Source: Basidiobolus meristosporus CBS 931.73 (taxonomy: Eukaryota; Basidiobolomycota; Basidiobolomycetes; Basidiobolales; Basidiobolaceae). Taken from it: a stretch of DNA of 60,758 nt. The notes below the pieces were generated by a model. It ran no database searches and had not been told where the DNA came from. It saw only the letters and a list, made by a program, of their open reading frames with translations. How positions within the stretch are numbered: position 1 is the stretch's first letter; each line of letters begins with the position of its first letter. Below, in pieces: positions 10,143-21,533 of this stretch. Where the stretch lies: the NCBI GenBank assembly GCA_002104905.1, contig MCFE01000538.1, forward strand, positions 1 through 60,758, given 5' to 3'. The position numbers and the translations under genes are program-made.

Positions 10143-11542
10143 CATGTAGGTGACTGTTACACCTTCAAGATGCCCCTTTTGCACACGTTCTAGATTTCGA
10201 ATATTCTCCTGGCAATACCCTAAAATCTCACAATCCAAATCAGTACGCTTATCCTCAGTGCTGTCAGCCAATACTCTGATTCACACATTTAATACTTCAA
10301 TAGAGTAGGCTGTCCTTTTCATTGAACAGGAGGCAGCATGAATCCTTGCTCGTGGCTGTGCTATACACAGGCACGCTACAATCAACTTTTCTTGGGGGAG
10401 GAGTCTTTGGCAAAGTAATAACTACATCAATCCTATTAAATTATGTAAAACTGGTGCAAATCAAGCAGCTTTATCCTTGAATCATGACTGCACCCGGTTT
10501 CATTCAAATCCTTGGCTCCCTTGGAAAATAATGCCTGTTATGAGAATCTTGCTATTCAAGTTCATTTTGGATTACGTCGTAGTGATTGCCAGGCACCCCA
10601 TCAGGTACATATGATACCTGGCTGATCACAGAGATTAGCTTGCGCAAACCGGTCAATGCGAATCCACTCATATGAATGTCTTGTAGTTGGTAATAACTGA
10701 ACGCTTCTCAGCTGCAAGTATACACATGTTCAAACCCAAGCCACTTTCGAGTGTCAGGTGCGCTGTAAGGAATTCTACTCCTGATGCCACTCTGTGCTAC
10801 CAAAAATGGCAAGTTTGTCAGCATGGATGGCGTTTATGTGAACATCATAAGGGCGGTTGTCTACAGGGTTCGATGAACAATGACAGATTGCTATGGATGA
10901 ATCTAGATCGTGTTGGAAATCTCCAACCCCTCTGCTTGACATTCTCCATGTATCCAGAGGTCTGTTTGCAGAAGCGCACCCACCGATTTGACTTGGAAGA
11001 TTGCTTGATCATCTGCTTTCACAGAATCGACTAAAACAGCTAGAATTTGGATTTCCTCAGAAAGGTATATGAAATGGGATACCAAAGTTGGCGATAAAAT
11101 AAACTATTCAGAAATACCTGTATCAATAGGAAATATACGACCCAAACCTTATATCATATAAATTGATGGGGGGAATTCCCATACTTTGCTTTGTTTAAAT
11201 GAGACTTCTTTTCCTCCAAATAAACCCTTTTGCGATATTTTATGCCAAAAAAGGACTATTTAGCCCATGCTTGCTTCGACATCCATTGGCCGCGTTTCAT
11301 TTTCTAGAGAATCGGAAGCAATGGGATATATTACTTGGAATTCGTGCCGTTTTTGGCAAGTCAGAATCCGCTTTCGGCTGGGCCTATTGTGATATGGTGC
11401 ATGGTTTTTCATAAATAAGCTGTCTGAAAAGCCAAACCTAAATATACACCCGCGTCAACATTTTTATTGCCATTTTTAATCACATCAATTGGCCTTTACC
11501 CTCCAAACTAACTTGGTACCTTACATTACTCACGTCTTCACC
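10143..11542. other. gene-poor stretch
   Basis: Nothing with family features is seen on either strand. Short open frames at 10687-11034 and 11199-11414 have stop-poor but non-protein-like composition. The last 150 bases should hold the promoter of the voltage-sensor-like gene. Confidence 0.55.
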
Positions 11543-12469
11543 ATGAACAAAGCCAAAGAAATGTATGTCTTACCCTCGTTACAAACTGGAGGCACGTCCT
11601 AAGTATCGTTTTCTGATTGTAGGGCACCGGAGAATCCGCAAGGCGTTACGCACTCTGAGCGGATTCACCAGCTGATACACTCAAAGTTTTACACCGCCTT
11701 GTATATACTCCTGGCTGTACTCTCCCTTATATCTGTAATTTTGGTAAGCCTTCTATATTTCTGTCCTGCATGGCTGCTCATCTTATCGTATTCTCAAAAA
11801 ATCTATTTAGTCTTTGTTACGTCACTGGTAAGCCTACAGAGACCATGTGCACCACAGGTAATAGCACATACTAACGTATCTTTCACAGTCCCGGGACCTT
11901 CTTCATAGTGCTAGAGTTTGTGATCAACATTACAATGATTGTTGATGTCGGGTTCCGGCTAGTCGCGTTTGGAAAGGTTGGCATACAGTTAAGGTGTACT
12001 TATCTCCCGGGATTCGTTATTGACCGTATATTTCATTGAAGATCTTTTGGAAGTCCGCTATGAATATTTTCGACGTTGTGCTAGTGGCCCTGTGCATTGG
12101 CAGCCTGATATTTTTATTTATGGATTGCACCACCAGCCGCGTGAAGAGCGAACTGGCTGGAACAGTGTTTTTGGTCATTCGGAACACCATTCAGTTTTTC
12201 CGGCTGTTCAACGCCTTAAGAAAGTATGTTACCTTCCCTCGTGTTCACAATGCACTGGAGACTTACGTTCCAAATTCTGTAGAAACCAACAACAGTATAC
12301 CAACGATCGCAAAGGAAAAATTCAATTTTCCCCCAATAGCCACTCTGAGATTGAGGAGGGAAATTATGACACCGTACATTCTGGAATATCGCCAGGGTAC
12401 ATCCTTGAGGAAGAGTCAGACGATGAAAGTGGTCTACGACAAGTCTACGTAGTTCCAAAAAGCAAATAA
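11543..12469 (+). CDS. voltage-sensor-like four-TM protein
   Basis: Six exons: 11543-11562, 11623-11743, 11811-11827 (17-base micro-exon), 11889-11976, 12042-12223 and 12283-12469, giving 204 aa. The layout is that of a stand-alone S1-S4 voltage-sensor domain without a pore. S1-like: LYILLAVLSLISVIL. S2-like: TFFIVLEFVINITMIVDVGF, with an acidic residue in the membrane and a following Arg. S3-like: SAMNIFDVVLVALCIGSLIF, with the NxxD typical of voltage sensors. S4-like: LVIRNTIQFFRLFNALRK, with Arg residues at i, i+7 and i+13. The C-tail is polar and acidic (ILEEESDDESGLRQVYVVP). Fungal proteins of this type are mostly unstudied. It could be a proton or other cation pathway, or a sensor lacking conduction; the sequence does not decide. 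Confidence 0.75.
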
Positions 12470-13864
12470 TCATCATATCTAGAATAATGCATCCCACTTC
12501 TGTTCATAAAGTCTCCTTCATATGTTATGTTTCAACATCCCTTAGCGCATTTTATATTAGAGCTCACTTCTCTTTGTTCTCAATCTGAGATTGTATATTT
12601 CTCTTCAAGCATTTCGGGTGTATTTTGCCTCCATCATGCGTAGCTGTAGTCCTCCGAATACGCGACAAGCAACACCAAAAGCTGGGGGAGCAGAGTAATA
12701 AATGGAGATTCTTTGCAGCAGCCCACGTGTAGCACATTACTGGATGTATACCTCAGGTCATCATTACAGCCCCGTAGTCTAGAGCAAGTGACTCAAACTT
12801 ATTGCCAGGGTTCCCCGGAGCGCGCCATTCTCGATGCATGGATCAACACGATTAACATGCACATGTGCGATGGAGAGCAACAGGGCAGGCCATGTCCCTA
12901 GAGTTTATTTCAGACGCACTGGGAAACATCAGATTCTATTAATCTATATTACGCCTTAGTTTTATTCAGCATGCGGTCTGGGGTTTCGTAGTGCTGCTGA
13001 TTATGCCTCCAATTACAGTAATGCCTGAAATTAGGGATTTGGATTGTGGCTCAATGAGTGGACTACTATTTGTTTCCAAATCGGATTTCTTCACTGTGAT
13101 GTTGAATTCATAAATATTAAGGTTAGTTGTCCAATCAGCGTCTATGATATAGATGAAGCACTCATCAGGTGGGATGGAGCGATCGGAAAACTCTAGTTGA
13201 CATACCTCCTAGATAACGCTAGTCCCTAGTCAATGAATCACCACCAGCTTCAGAGAAGGTTTTGAAAACAAAGCCATTGGCGCTTTTCCTAGAGCCATTG
13301 AAAATACTAGGAGAAGCATGCAAGTGCTGCATCAACCTGAGTGCAACAATAATACTTGGTTGATCACAACTCCACGATTTTATGTATATATTTATCATTT
13401 GACATAATCTAGTAAAATACTAGTATTTTCACGCAATTCATTGAAGTGCGCTAATAAATCACCAAACTCGCCTAGATTTCTCATTGAGGTTTCTTGACGT
13501 GATCACTTTGTTCCAAACTTGCTTGATTTTCATAGCTAATCTTATATTCACCCTTTCTAACAATCATTTCTTGATCATTGATAACCAGCTCCTTTTCCTC
13601 TTTTCATTTCTTGAAAGAAGCTTAACCCTAACCTTGTCACGTAGACGCTTGGTGCACTTTATCCACCTTCGCAATATAAATAACAGAGAACTACGATTGA
13701 TAAAGTGTACACCAGCTTCTTATCCTAGACACTTGGAAAATAGCTGGCTTCAATCGTAAAGCGGAGAGATTTGTAATCGTGCTGTTTTCCTCCTATCGCG
13801 CGAGGTTTACCCCCGTTTCCACGCTTGACCAACATTGCTTCTGCGAGCTTGATTTTGCAGCACA
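12470..13864. other. intergenic and formin upstream region
   Basis: No gene seen. From about 13,480 the strand is stop-poor and T-rich, probably the formin promoter and 5' leader. It includes an imperfect inverted repeat (13651-13663 against 13699-13713). Confidence 0.5.
13651..13713. repeat. imperfect inverted repeat upstream of the formin gene
   Basis: GGTGCACTTTATC at 13651 is mirrored by GATAAAGTGTACACC at 13699, with one or two mismatches and a loop of about 35 bases. Each arm contains a GATAAAGTG-type core, which includes a GATA site. It could be a paired operator or a chance hairpin. Confidence 0.35.
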
Positions 13865-16800
13865 ATGGATTTGTTTAGGAAAAAGAAGAACAAGCAAAGC
13901 CCAAGCTTGGAGATAACGGCTCCTATGGACAATTCGGACATCCTTTCATACTACACCTCGCCTGCCACTCCCACCCGAGCAAGCACCATAAGTACAAATA
14001 ACCAGAGTTCGATTGGTTCCTCCAGTCCTCCAAACCATCACAATTCCTCTGCATTTAAACGCTCGCCTGCAACGTACTCCTTAGCCTCAACCACATCCTC
14101 AGCGTCCATGGGGTCAAGCAACGGATACAGAGATTCTGTTGCTTCCACAATGTCAAGCAATGAACATCCCAAAAGCGAAGACCATTTGAATGAGGCTTTG
14201 GAGAAGTTGATGGTAACGCCTTCTATGAAGGACACTATAGTCCCAACTGTATCGATTGTTAATATTCAATTGATCTAGGACTCTATGGATCTTGATGAAA
14301 GCAAGCGTGAAGCCATGCGGAAGCTGCCAACGGATACCAAATGGATGATCATCGTTTCACAGAAGCAAAGAGAATTTGAGGATGTAATATCGAGATTTAT
14401 GCTTAAACTTGGGCGAAATTATGATTTAATCCGGTCTATTTCTATTTAAGGTCAAAAATCGGAGTCGGAATGATGGGAAATTGGACCGTTCTACGCCAGA
14501 ATACTATGTCCAGAAGATTTCCCAATCGGAGGTCCGCTCTATTCCTCTAAAGCTATTTGTGTCGTTACGAGTCTCATTAGCTACACAACAGATCAGGTAA
14601 CACAATGAAACACGGAAGTAATGATACAATAATCACCAATATCCTGATAAATGCCTGTCGATCTGTGCTCCATTATCGTTGGGATGAACGCTAAAGCATC
14701 GATTCTTTTCTAGCTGGGTACACCACTTTCTTGAGCTGGGCGGATTGAAACTATTATCAGACACGTTGATTTTGTTGGGACGAAAGTCCAACAAGTAAGT
14801 GTATTCAGGCCATCCCTCTCTGCCACCCGACTTGCACAACTAACGGAATCTCCTATAACTAGAAAGGACAATGAGCTTCAGATAGAGTTTGAAATCATAA
14901 AGTGTCTGAAATCCATCCTAAATACCAAGGTAACTTTGTCGCTGTTCACCACAATTCTGTCTGTGCTAAGCATACTACTTCTGATGTATATTCATAGTGG
15001 GGAGCCCAGGAAGCGTTAGAGCAGCCGAAAGTGATTATCAATATCACGTATTCCTTGGACTCCGCATTCCTTCCCACCAGAAAGCTGGTCGCCGAGTTTC
15101 TTACGTTCATATGTTACTTTGAAATGCGGGGATGCGATTATGTATTGAAAGGGCTGGATCAAGTCAAGCGGGCTAGAAACCACCACCTAAGATTCGAGGC
15201 CTGGATGAAATCCCTAGAAAATACGGTAGATGGAAGGGGCGTTCTTGGGTCTCTTGTTGGTGCCAGTGATGAGGTCAAAAAAACCGCAGGTGCGGACCGT
15301 GAGCTTGTCGAATATGTGGTACGTGCAACATCCGAACCTTCATATGCTAGAGACATCGTAACTCGTAGCCTGGGCTAAGCACAAATCAATCATTATGCTT
15401 GTAGATCACCAATCTCATGCTTGTAAACGGACTAATCAGTGGATATGAGGATCTGGAAATGAGGACCCATATTCGAAATCAAATGAACGCAGCTGGCTTG
15501 GACCGGATCATTAAAAAAGTCGTCGGCTTCAATGATGAGTTGATCCTTCGTCACGTTCAACTGTTTGACCAGCTGAGCGACCAAGATTACCTGGAACTCT
15601 CTGAGCTTTACAACCACCAGACCCTCCAAGACCTGAATGACCCAAGAGATGTATTTGACGCCTTGCTGAACTCTCTTGACGGCACAAAAGCCAAGGATTT
15701 CTTATTATCAGTTCTACAGCATTTGCTGATGGTTCGAAACGAGAATGACGGGGATGACACAAGAAACAAGTGTTTCCAACTAATAGATACGCTGGTCACT
15801 CAAATTGTCTTGGATAGACGTGGAATAGAGCAGGATTTTTCGTCTAGCTATGGTGTATCAGTGGGGTCCCTAATTACCAAATTGGCAGATGGAGATCAAC
15901 TAAGCGAAGCCTTGGAGGCTGCCAGAGCTGCTAAAGAAATCGCCGAGGCTGCCACCAAACGTCAGGCAGAGTTAGAAGGTGAAGTAGCTATGAGAGCCGA
16001 CGGACTCATCGGCAAACTCAAGGCCAAAATATCCTCGCTTGAGGATCTACTTCGTATGTCGCGCCACACCATTGAAACCCTCCAAGGCCAGGTTCAGGGC
16101 TTACGTGAACAATATCATACCAAGCTTTCCCAGCAAGGCCGCGAGCTCAAGAAGCTTTATCAAGCCGTGAAGAAAAGCGTTGGGGATAAATCGTCTCTCA
16201 TGGAGCTTAGCGATTACCTTCTGCTCGAGAACAAGGCATTGAAAGATGGAGTCGGATTTGAAAAGGCGCTAGAGTCCTTGGATCAAGATGCTTACCACCA
16301 ATTCAAAGTAGACGAGTCCAAGCTTTTGCTAGAAATCAAGAAAATGAAGGAGCAGCATTTTGTTGTTAACGATCAGATGCTACAAGCAAGAAAGAGACTG
16401 GAGAAACTGAAGTATTCCATCAACGAACCGTATGTTCTTAATATCCATATGGAAGAGATCGGTGGCGAGCATAGAAAAGCACTTCGCCCAGGTGGAATAT
16501 ACATCCCTCATGGCCCAGAATTCCTTGATGGAGAAATGTCAGATCATATGATGATTTCTTCGGAATTGAACAGAGCTGGCTTTAGAGAATCCACCGGGAT
16601 GCATACATCAGCTTCGAATAACGGTGCACCTGTAATGCCACCAGCTGCACCACCTCCACCCCCACCCCCACCGCCTCCACCACCAACATCAAGTTTGAGC
16701 CCTCCGCCTCCGCCTCCACCCCCCGATGCTCCTGCTCCTCCGCCTCCACCACCGCCGCCTCCTGTATCAGGTGCACCTCCGCCACCACCCCCTCCCCCTG

Positions 16801-18398
16801 GAGGCCCTATGCCCCCACCTCCACCTCCACCGGGGGCACCTCGCGGTGGTCCAATACTGGGTGGTCGACGAGGTAAACAAGTCAAGTGGATCTCAAAGAA
16901 CAAGCTAAAGCAACTACAATGGGAAAAACTTGCTGATCACTCGGTCTCTAAAACCCTATGGGGACACCGTCAGTCCGAAATTGTAACACAGGAGGACCAT
17001 TTAGGCCAAACATTCAACGAAGACGGTATATTCGATGAAATCGAAGAACTATTCCCAGCTAGAATCATAGAAGCTAAAGCCAAAATACCCATCTTGGATG
17101 AAGAGCCGAAGGAAATATCGATATTGAACCCGAAGCGAGCCTACAACATGAATATCATGCTTACCCGCATGAAACAGTATACGTTCGAAGACATCAGACT
17201 TGCTATTCTGGAAATGAACGAGTCTGTCATCACCGAGCAGTTGCTGAAGCAGCTACTTACGTTTATTCCGACCGCTGAGGAAAAGGCATTGCTGGCCGAG
17301 TACAAAGACAACTCCGAGAGCTTGGCGAATCCAGAAAGATTCTTTGTAGAGATGTTGAAAATTGATCGGTACGAGCAACGCCTAAAGATGATGTACCTGA
17401 AACAAACGTTCCCCGAGCGCTTCCATGATCTCAATGATGACCTGACAGCGATATTTGATGCTTCAATGGCGGTCAAATCCAGCCAGTATTTGCCTAAACT
17501 GTTGGAGCTGATACTCGTAATGGGCAATTACATGAATGGAACTGGGTTCCGTGGTGGAGCATATGGATTCAAGATCAATAGCATCAACAAGCTGATCGAT
17601 ACGAAAGACAAGGAGAACCAATCCACCTTGCTCCATTTTTTGGTGAATTTAATCGAAACTAAGTTCTCTGATATCGCCAAGTTCCAAGTAGAGCTGAAGG
17701 ATATTGGTGGGGCCTGTCGAGTTTCATTCCAAGAAATGAAAATAGAACTTCATGACCTCCACTCCAAGCTCAAGGAAGCTGCCACTGAACTGGAGAAGCA
17801 CCATTCCAATCCGGAGAAGAATGACGATCCATTTGCTAAACATATGAAGGAGTTCGTTAGCGGTGCCCTTGAGGACTTTGGAAACATGGACGTGAAATTT
17901 AAGGCCATGGACGTTGCATACGAAGAGATTGTGGCACTCTATGGTGAAGACCCCAAGAGCACCGCCCCCGAAGAATTCTTTGGCATCTTTAAGAGTTTCA
18001 TTACCTTGTTTAACAAAGCCTCGATGGATAATGCTACACTACGAGAGAAGCAAGCCCAGATAGACAAGAGAAAGAAACGAGACGAAGAGAAAGAAGCAAA
18101 CAAAGTACAGAGGAAGGAGAACTCTGGCCTCAAGGATCCCTCCAGTAAGGATGATGAGAAGGGCGTGATGGACAATTTACTTGAAAACCTTCGAAAGGGA
18201 AATAGCGTCGAGGCCACTCGCAAGATACGCAGCCGTGGTGATGCAGCAGCACGGCTACGTGATCGCCGTAAAACCCAGCAACGTAGTTCGATCTCCTCTC
18301 GGGCACTACAAATGTTACAAGAGATGCATGGGAACGACTCCCCCTCAACCATACCACAAATCTCAGAGGCTAACCCCACATCTACTGAAGTAAACTAA
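13865..18398 (+). CDS. diaphanous-type formin (Bni1/SepA-like)
   Basis: Seven exons: 13865-14212, 14279-14383, 14451-14596, 14714-14794, 14863-14929, 14998-15318 and 15405-18398 (1,353 aa). Formins nucleate and elongate unbranched actin at sites of polar growth and at septa. The Ser-rich N-ter precedes a GTPase-binding/FH3 region (PEYYVQKI, LRVSLATQQI, WVHHFLELGGLKLLSDTL, VNGLISGYEDLEMRTHIRN). A coiled coil lies at about residues 520-690. FH1 is at about 767-835, with several runs of 7-12 prolines. FH2 runs from KQVKWISKNKLKQLQWEKL to about 1260 and includes GNYMNGTGFRGGAYGFKI. The autoregulatory DAD is VMDNLLENLRKG with the basic RSRGDAAARLRDRR. The GTPase-binding and DAD ends together imply Rho-controlled autoinhibition. 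It looks complete and intact. Confidence 0.96.
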
Positions 18399-19009
18399 AA
18401 AGTGATTGCCAAGCAATTTGCGGAAGTACTCCTCATGTCAAACATTCTGTACCCACATGCCCTTTACGACCTCGCCTGTATCACGCCCTCTATTTTGTTC
18501 AAGAACTTTCACTTGTCATCCCATCGGTTTGTTTATTAGTTGGACAGCTCGACTTCGCATGGAAACGTCACATCACCTGTAACAGTACACATAACCTGTT
18601 CAAAATCACCCACCCATCTCCCTTGCACTATATATGTTATTGACCATATCCCAACCAGCATTGTAAACTCCCTAACCCTACTCCAGAGCACACTGCCCCC
18701 TCTTTACCCTGCACAAATAAGTTTGATAAATTATATGTATTCTTCACAATAAACTGACCTGTGATAGACTAGTTACCCTGCTCCATCACCAGTCGTATGA
18801 TTTCTACTTCTTTATTCGACAAAGAGGCGCAAATGAAAATGAAAAGGGTTGGTCATTCGACTAGATAATCCAAGAGTATACAACATAGTACGAAACGAAC
18901 ATGGCAGAAACCCCGAACAACCTTCGTCATGACTGACTACCAACAGCTGGGAGTGAACAACAAATATGAAAGAATATGTTTATGTGGATGCTAGACCAGG
19001 GAGGCGAGC
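18399..19009. other. intergenic between convergent formin and TIM9
   Basis: No gene seen. It holds the 3' ends of both flanking genes. AATAAA-like signals occur near 18715-18755. Confidence 0.6.
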
Positions 19010-19420
19010 TCATTTTTGATTTTCAAGTTGTTGAGTCAATAGTGCATTCTGTTCGGCAAAACGCTGGCCCACCCTTTCGGAGTGCTTGATGAATTTGGAG
19101 ATACACCGGTTTACGCAAGAGTCCTACAAAACCCCGGCTACGTTATTATGGCTTAAATATTTGGAACTGCACTCATCACGATACCTCGCCCATATCCAAA
19201 GCCTTCTCAGGGTTTTCATTACAGTCGTTGTAGCATCTCTGAACAAGACTGGTGTACATGCGAGTGAAATCCTTCATCTAAAGCATTGGAAGGAAACATC
19301 AGCAAACATAAGGCAAAATCACATCGACCTATCCGCCTCCCGTGTTGTGCATACCTGCTTTTGAGCGATGAGCTGTTCCATGTAAGTGCTCTCGGCAGTA
19401 GAAAATTGACTAGTATCCAT
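19010..19420 (-). CDS. TIM9: mitochondrial intermembrane-space chaperone Tim9
   Basis: A small three-exon gene: 19355-19420, 19185-19277 and 19010-19123 (90 aa). Tim9 pairs with Tim10 as a hexameric chaperone that carries carrier proteins and beta-barrel precursors across the intermembrane space to TIM22. The twin CX3C motifs are C37-YND-C41 and C56-VNR-C60, separated by 14 residues, as in Tim9. The surrounding sequence ([32 protein letters not shown]) fits Tim9 better than Tim10, Tim8 or Tim13. Both introns are about 60-80 bases with good sites. Length equals the family norm. Confident. Confidence 0.92.
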
Positions 19421-20579
19421 GTTTTACGAGTGAAGCTAGGGATCTTGCTAGACGAACAAGCACCAGCTATAGTCAACTTGACCATTATTCAGAAGGAAAA
19501 TTTTCAATCAATAAATTGGCATTATCGCCCATCATCATCATCGAAGCAATTTGCGGTAATTTTCGGGAGTATTCAGTATTTATTAACAACAGCAATTTCT
19601 CGGCCACCAAATGGATTGCCCCATGATTCTATACCGCTAGTTGTGAATTGATCGTGGCCAGCCGAATGCCGTGTCTCGCGGTATATATGTATTCGAAAAG
19701 TGAGGAGCATTGAGGCCTGGTTCGCGTTGGTATAGGTTAATCGCTGGACGGACGCCACTTCTGATCCACTAGACCCACCCACCAGAGCTTTCAACCATTA
19801 TTTACATGTTCACCGATTTGGTACGCAGACTAGCTTTATATTAGGCCCATTTTTTAGCCTTTCGCGAGATTTGCCCAAGATTTCCCAATTTATCCAACAA
19901 ATGTTGCTTAATTGAATACGCCTAGTTGGCAAAGCCAAATACGGCCCCTTCACCTCTGCTCAATGGGGGATGATAAGGCGGTCCAGCACTCGAAGACCGA
20001 TGCTGGTTGATTCTATTTTGATTTTATGTTGTGACTTTCCGTAACATAAATAAAATCCAGCTGCTCCATTGGCCTTCTACTGGCTGGACGGAGAGACACT
20101 TCCGTGTGGAACGAGCCATCCAATCAGGTGTGTCTGATGAATTTTTACCCGATCTGGCCACAACATACCCTCATCTATCCCACACATTGCTTCAAATGTA
20201 AGTCGTGGAAAATGGGATTTCGTTTGGAAATCAATTTACCGTTGCAACCGACTGACTAATGGCTTCTAATCGAAAGCCGGATGACTCAAATGGAGAGGTA
20301 AATATTTTGATTGCACGAATAGGGGTAAGCTATTTCCCGTGACCAAGACGCGCTTCAATCTAGTTTTATCTATCTTCGAGGCGATAGGCTATCCAGGCGC
20401 GGTTGTCGGGGCTTTTCCGTGAGATTTCGAAACGATGCGGGTTAGAAAATGGAGTCGCGATCCATGGAAAATTAAGAATTGCTAGAAGCGCCGGATGATA
20501 TGATTTTTTATATAATAAAGGCGGATGCGCCGCACCAGCTGGTTATCAGAACTCCCTGTTCCCTCACTCCTGTCGTAAC
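19421..20579. other. intergenic
   Basis: No gene recognised. It probably carries the divergent promoters of TIM9 and the small disordered protein that follows. Confidence 0.5.
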
Positions 20580-20840
20580 ATGTCATACTTACACGTCAAG
20601 CGCGCGTCCGAGGCCCTGTCAAATCATATCGACACCTGTCTCTCACAGCCCGACCTTTCCAACTATGCTCCCGGCGGTGATCTGATGGATTTCCAAAGCG
20701 ACGACAGCTGCTCCTCACAGTCCGGTCTATCCTCCATCTCCGAGCAAACCCCGCCATTCAACGCGGACGTCGAGGAGAAGGAAACCAATCGAACCAAGAA
20801 AAGAAAGATTATCCTGAATAGCGCCAGTGGCCAGCTATGA
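20580..20840 (+). CDS. small disordered protein, hypothetical
   Basis: An 86-aa single-exon frame starting MSYLHVKRASEALSNHI. I do not recognise it. After a short helical-looking start it is Ser/Asp-rich (SDDSCSSQSGLSSIS), then ends in a basic cluster KETNRTKKRKIIL that could be a nuclear localisation signal. Composition is protein-like and the ATG follows a pyrimidine-rich leader, but an 86-codon frame can be chance. The same kind of acidic/Ser-rich disordered protein lies on the other side of the siroheme gene, without clear sequence similarity. Confidence 0.45.
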   Translation: MSYLHVKRASEALSNHIDTCLSQPDLSNYAPGGDLMDFQSDDSCSSQSGLSSISEQTPPFNADVEEKETNRTKKRKIILNSASGQL

Positions 20841-21533
20841 TCATGGTGTACCAGGGTATACCTAGCTTCGCTCCCCCATCAAAGCTTCGTGTTGTTATAA
20901 TGTTCATTAATTCCCTCGTCGGTGCTCCCTTGGCTTGGCTTGGCTTGCGTGTAGGCCAGCCGTCCGGGATCCATTTTGTAAAATCTTTGGTTGCGTGCAA
21001 ATGCTTTTTTGTGAATTGATAGAGTCGAGCCCACGCGTAGATTACTCAGCAGCTTTGCTTAGACTTGTTGAAAATAATATAATCCCGTCCCAATACAATC
21101 GTTAATAAATGAAAAAATCCTTCCTTGATCCCCTCGCACGGCACCTGATTGGCCCGTTCCGGCAGCCCGGAGATGAGATTGCCATCGACCTCGCGTAGCA
21201 CAGCTCATGTTCGGTTGCGACTCAACTGCTGATGTTTCGTCAACTGACGAGCCTGCGTCTGCATCCGTTCTCTCCCAGCTGAGCCTGTATGATCCATCAT
21301 GAGTACACTCCGAGCAATCAGGATTCCACCTCTTCTTGTGTATGCGTCCAAAAGCGTCGACCATCCCAAGATCCGATAAATTCGCCATCCAATAGACTGC
21401 ATGTCGAATTGCATAATCTACCATTTCCTCAGTTTGATTTTTAATCGATATCGCTATTTGAAATTCCCGTTTTCCTACATATAAGCTGGTTCCATAGGGA
21501 AATGCTCCCTTAAGAATTGACTTGCTAGCTAGT
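20841..21533. other. intergenic upstream of siroheme synthase
   Basis: No gene supported. Reverse-strand frames at 21059-21424 are not protein-like. It is likely the promoter region of the siroheme synthase gene. Confidence 0.5.

Noticed and set aside
10687-11034. 115-codon forward frame between APH-1 and the voltage-sensor gene
   Set aside because: No domain or conserved motif, and codon pattern unlike neighbours; likely chance.
13621-13635. Telomere-like TTAACCCTAACC
   Set aside because: A single copy only, with no tandem array.
16544-16903. Glycine-rich reverse frame of 119 codons
   Set aside because: It is the antisense of the formin proline runs; CCN codons read backwards give Gly codons.
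21522-21533. Four extra N-terminal codons for siroheme synthase
   Set aside because: They begin at TTG; the ATG at 21534 is the sensible start. The same reasoning moved the OHCU decarboxylase start from 5273 to 5228.
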